Assembly (NCBI GenBank): GCA_002705575.1
Contig: PAHI01000012.1
Coordinates: 1-35,863, forward strand
DNA length: 35,863 bases
DNA from: Fidelibacterota bacterium
Lineage (GTDB): Bacteria > Marinisomatota > Marinisomatia > SCGC-AAA003-L08 > GCA-002719095
Reading direction: 5' to 3'
The translations under genes were made by a program, and so were the position numbers. Positions 33,925 to 35,863 of this stretch are shown here, piece by piece (position 1 is the first letter of the stretch; each line of letters starts with the position of its first letter). The notes beneath the pieces are model-generated. The model was not told the DNA's origin. It worked only from the letters and a program-made list of their open reading frames with translations, and searched no databases.

Positions 33925-34835
33925 TTAAAATAACATCTCAATTTCACAACAAATTTTGCCCCAAAAAAGCAAGCAAAATAAATAAGGAACGATTTAATAT
34001 TTTTATTAGTTTTAAAAGCTTCTAAATAATATTTTCTTGCCAACTTTGAATTATTAATTTTAATAGCTTGAGATCCTAGAAAAAAACTCTGAACAGATAG
34101 CCTTTGTGTTCTTTCTTTTTTGGTAAGCCTAATTTCTATATCCTTAGCGTACTTACTATCTAATAAATCATTCGCCTTAACATAACTATAAACATTGCTT
34201 GAAATTCTATTTATATTATTTCTATAATATTGCTTAACTAGAGGCTCTGACACAAAATCAACTTTCCATTTTTTACTTAATCTAATCCACAAATCATATT
34301 CTTCTCTTGCTATAAAAAGATTATCAAAATATTGTTTTTTTTCTAAACATTCAAGTAAAGCTACTTTACGCACAACAACAGATGGCGTTGCGCCAATATA
34401 ATTATTAATTAACATATCCTTATATATTCTTCCTTTTAATATAGGTTTAGTATTGTAAGATATATTATAATTTTCAAAAAACAATGTTGTTCCACTATAA
34501 ACAAACCCAACATTCTTATCATCAAATAACTTTACTTGTTTTTCTAGTTTTGATGCTAACCATATATCATCATCATCTAAAAAAGCAATTAAATCTCCAT
34601 TAGAATAGTTAATACCAACATTTCTACTTTGAGCTGCATATAATTTTTTTTTATTACAAATATATTTTATTTTTTTATTTTTTAAGCCTAGTATGAAATC
34701 TTTTGTACCATCATTAGAAAGATCATCAACAATGATAACCTCAAAATGATTATAACTTTGATTTAAAACACTGTTTATAGCATCCTTAAGAAGATCTTTT
34801 CTGTTATATGTTGGGATAATAACGCTAACTAACAT
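33921..34835 (-). CDS. Family 2 glycosyltransferase
   Basis: A 304-residue GT-A transferase counted from ATG 34835, one base after the polymerase stop. An upstream ATG at 34880 would add 15 residues inside the neighbouring gene and is less likely, because MLVSVIIPTYNRKDLL is the standard start of this family. The DxD region reads AFLDDDDIWLASKLEKQ, with VVVRKVALL, REEYDLWIRLSKKW and a basic tail further on. A GGAGA sequence upstream could serve as a ribosome binding site. Residues after about 225 contain helical, TPR-like repeats (AKDIEIRLTKKERTQRLS and following). The donor sugar is unknown. Confidence 0.85.
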   Translation of the reverse strand: MLVSVIIPTYNRKDLLKDAINSVLNQSYNHFEVIIVDDLSNDGTKDFILGLKNKKIKYICNKKKLYAAQSRNVGINYSNGDLIAFLDDDDIWLASKLEKQVKLFDDKNVGFVYSGTTLFFENYNISYNTKPILKGRIYKDMLINNYIGATPSVVVRKVALLECLEKKQYFDNLFIAREEYDLWIRLSKKWKVDFVSEPLVKQYYRNNINRISSNVYSYVKANDLLDSKYAKDIEIRLTKKERTQRLSVQSFFLGSQAIKINNSKLARKYYLEAFKTNKNIKSFLIYFACFFGAKFVVKLRCYFK

Positions 34836-34836
34836 A

Positions 34837-35863
34837 TTAAAAGAAATCTCCAAAAATTGTTTTAAATGGATAATATGCATCTTTAAAATAAACCCATGTT
34901 AAAATAATAAAACACCATGCAGCAATACAAATCTGAGCAAATAACTTCTGTTTTCTATTTATTATTTTTTGATACATAATTGGTATTAATAATATTTCTA
35001 AAATCCTAAAAAACATATTTATTCTAGTTATAAATAAACCAAAAAAGCCAAAAACTAAATAAATAATAATTCCTATAAAGTAAATCGAAAATAATTTTGA
35101 AAAATTATTATCTTCTGATAATTCTGGGTAGAAATATATCATCGGAATAAGCAATAAGAATCTTTGTAAAACCTGTGTGAATTGGTGATCATATAAAAAC
35201 AGTTTTATATATGTATAAAGGTTTGGAATAATTCCTTCAAATTTTATTGCTATAAATGTAAAAATACTTTCCCCTATACCTGTCTGCCATATTAAAAGAG
35301 AAGCTACTACTATAATAATTAATTGAAATCTACTATTAAATCTTATAAATGATATAAAATACGAAAACAATATCAAAAATCCAGATGAATGAATTAATGA
35401 AGCAATTGAAGAAATAAATAATATTTTTAAAAAATCTCTTCTGAATATATAGCGTGTCGAATAAATAAAAATTGCCATTACAACACCTTGCCTTATAGTA
35501 TTAAAAAAATAATGGTGATAAAAAATACAATAAAGTATAAAAGCGCTCATGATATAATGACTTGATTCTTTTTTTATGCCTACAAAAAAAAACATTGAAG
35601 TCAAAAATGCCCAAAAAGAAAAGTGAAAAATAGGATTATCGAAGATATGCTTTAAAGTTGCAGAAACATATAAAAATAAAGGCTCAAAATATTGATTGCT
35701 AAAAATATAAGAAGGATTTAAAGTCAGCGGTTTTACCGATTTAAAAAATTCATAATAAACATAGTAATCTGTGCCAATATTATATCTTATAGAAGCCATT
35801 ACGAATAGGCAAAATAAAACAATAAATAAAATAGTTGGACTATTTTCTATATTAGAATAAAAA
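34837..35863 (-). CDS. EpsG/Wzy-like polysaccharide polymerase, 5' end outside window
   Basis: A multi-spanning membrane protein whose reading frame remains open to the window edge, so the true start is beyond 35863; the in-frame ATG at 35799 is internal, because the upstream codons translate as a helix, TILFIVLFCLFV, running straight into MASIRYNIGTDYYVYYEFF. That RYNxGxDYxxYY motif is the N-terminal signature of EpsG-like proteins. FNTIRQGVVMAIFIYSTRY and HSSGFLILFSYF in mid-protein match the conserved Arg and His of that family. About eight more hydrophobic helices follow. The role is polymerisation of repeat units on the outer face of the inner membrane. It is the first visible gene of the polysaccharide block. 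Confidence 0.78.
   Translation of the reverse strand, partial: FYSNIENSPTILFIVLFCLFVMASIRYNIGTDYYVYYEFFKSVKPLTLNPSYIFSNQYFEPLFLYVSATLKHIFDNPIFHFSFWAFLTSMFFFVGIKKESSHYIMSAFILYCIFYHHYFFNTIRQGVVMAIFIYSTRYIFRRDFLKILFISSIASLIHSSGFLILFSYFISFIRFNSRFQLIIIVVASLLIWQTGIGESIFTFIAIKFEGIIPNLYTYIKLFLYDHQFTQVLQRFLLLIPMIYFYPELSEDNNFSKLFSIYFIGIIIYLVFGFFGLFITRINMFFRILEILLIPIMYQKIINRKQKLFAQICIAAWCFIILTWVYFKDAYYPFKTIFGDFF

Noticed and set aside
34836..34880. Upstream ATG for the second glycosyltransferase
   Set aside because: The extra 15 residues lie inside the polymerase gene, and family 2 transferases normally start at the VSVIIPTYNR strand, which the ATG at 34835 gives.
35799..35863. ATG at 35799 as the true start of the polymerase
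   Set aside because: The frame stays open to the window edge and encodes a hydrophobic helix that flows into the conserved RYNIGTDY motif, so the start is outside the window.
28092..35863. Polysaccharide block as a recent mobile insertion
   Set aside because: No integrase, transposase, direct repeat, tRNA target or obvious change in base composition was seen; the block reads straight into serS.

Overview
The window is an AT-rich bacterial chromosome segment, mostly tightly packed, with no rRNA, tRNA, CRISPR array, transposase or phage gene that I can see. The gene content fits a marine, Gram-negative member of the Fibrobacterota-Chlorobiota-Bacteroidota (FCB) group. Supporting features are a Bacteroidota-type ParE/ParC pair, a Wzi-like outer-membrane protein, a 31-residue basic protein next to HU of a kind familiar from Bacteroidota, and a secreted cohesin-like protein with a dockerin tail. 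Several genes have clear Shine-Dalgarno sequences, which argues against a typical Bacteroidota member. Candidatus Marinimicrobia (SAR406) is my best guess, but this is inference and not proven by the sequence.

Layout. (1) 1-90, minus: the first 30 codons of a secreted protein that continues outside the window. (2) 361-3711, plus: malate dehydrogenase, a Na+/alanine-type (AGCS) symporter and an inositol-monophosphatase-family enzyme. (3) 7113 to 3696, minus: purL and an M20 amidohydrolase. (4) 7249-8178, plus: a cohesin-like/Ig-like/dockerin secreted protein. (5) 8286-16875, plus: nine overlapping or nearly touching genes for tryptophan breakdown. (6) 35863 to 16861, all minus: a surface-polysaccharide block (polymerase, glycosyltransferase, beta-propeller, glycosyltransferase, epimerase, flippase, Wzi-like barrel). 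It runs without a clear break into housekeeping genes: serS, mltD-like, HU, the small basic protein, a broken small membrane gene, nadK, a degenerate DUF885 lipoprotein, an outer-membrane barrel, parE and parC.

The centrepiece is the kynurenine operon. Tryptophan 2,3-dioxygenase opens the indole ring and a cyclase-family protein is the likely N-formylkynurenine formamidase. Kynurenine 3-monooxygenase and kynureninase then give 3-hydroxyanthranilate. 3-Hydroxyanthranilate dioxygenase, ACMS decarboxylase, 2-aminomuconate semialdehyde dehydrogenase and a RidA-family 2-aminomuconate deaminase carry carbon to 2-oxohex-3-enedioate. ACMS decarboxylase steers flux away from quinolinate, so this is catabolism and not NAD synthesis. 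One member, a short-chain dehydrogenase that lacks the Tyr-Lys catalytic pair, has no assigned step and is the best candidate for new biochemistry here.

Other unusual points are a DUF885 protein that has lost its zinc-site residues and carries poly-T tracts in its signal peptide, a frameshifted small membrane ORF touching nadK, a 21-codon ORF that exactly fills the epimerase-flippase gap, and an AGCS symporter with a large extra loop.
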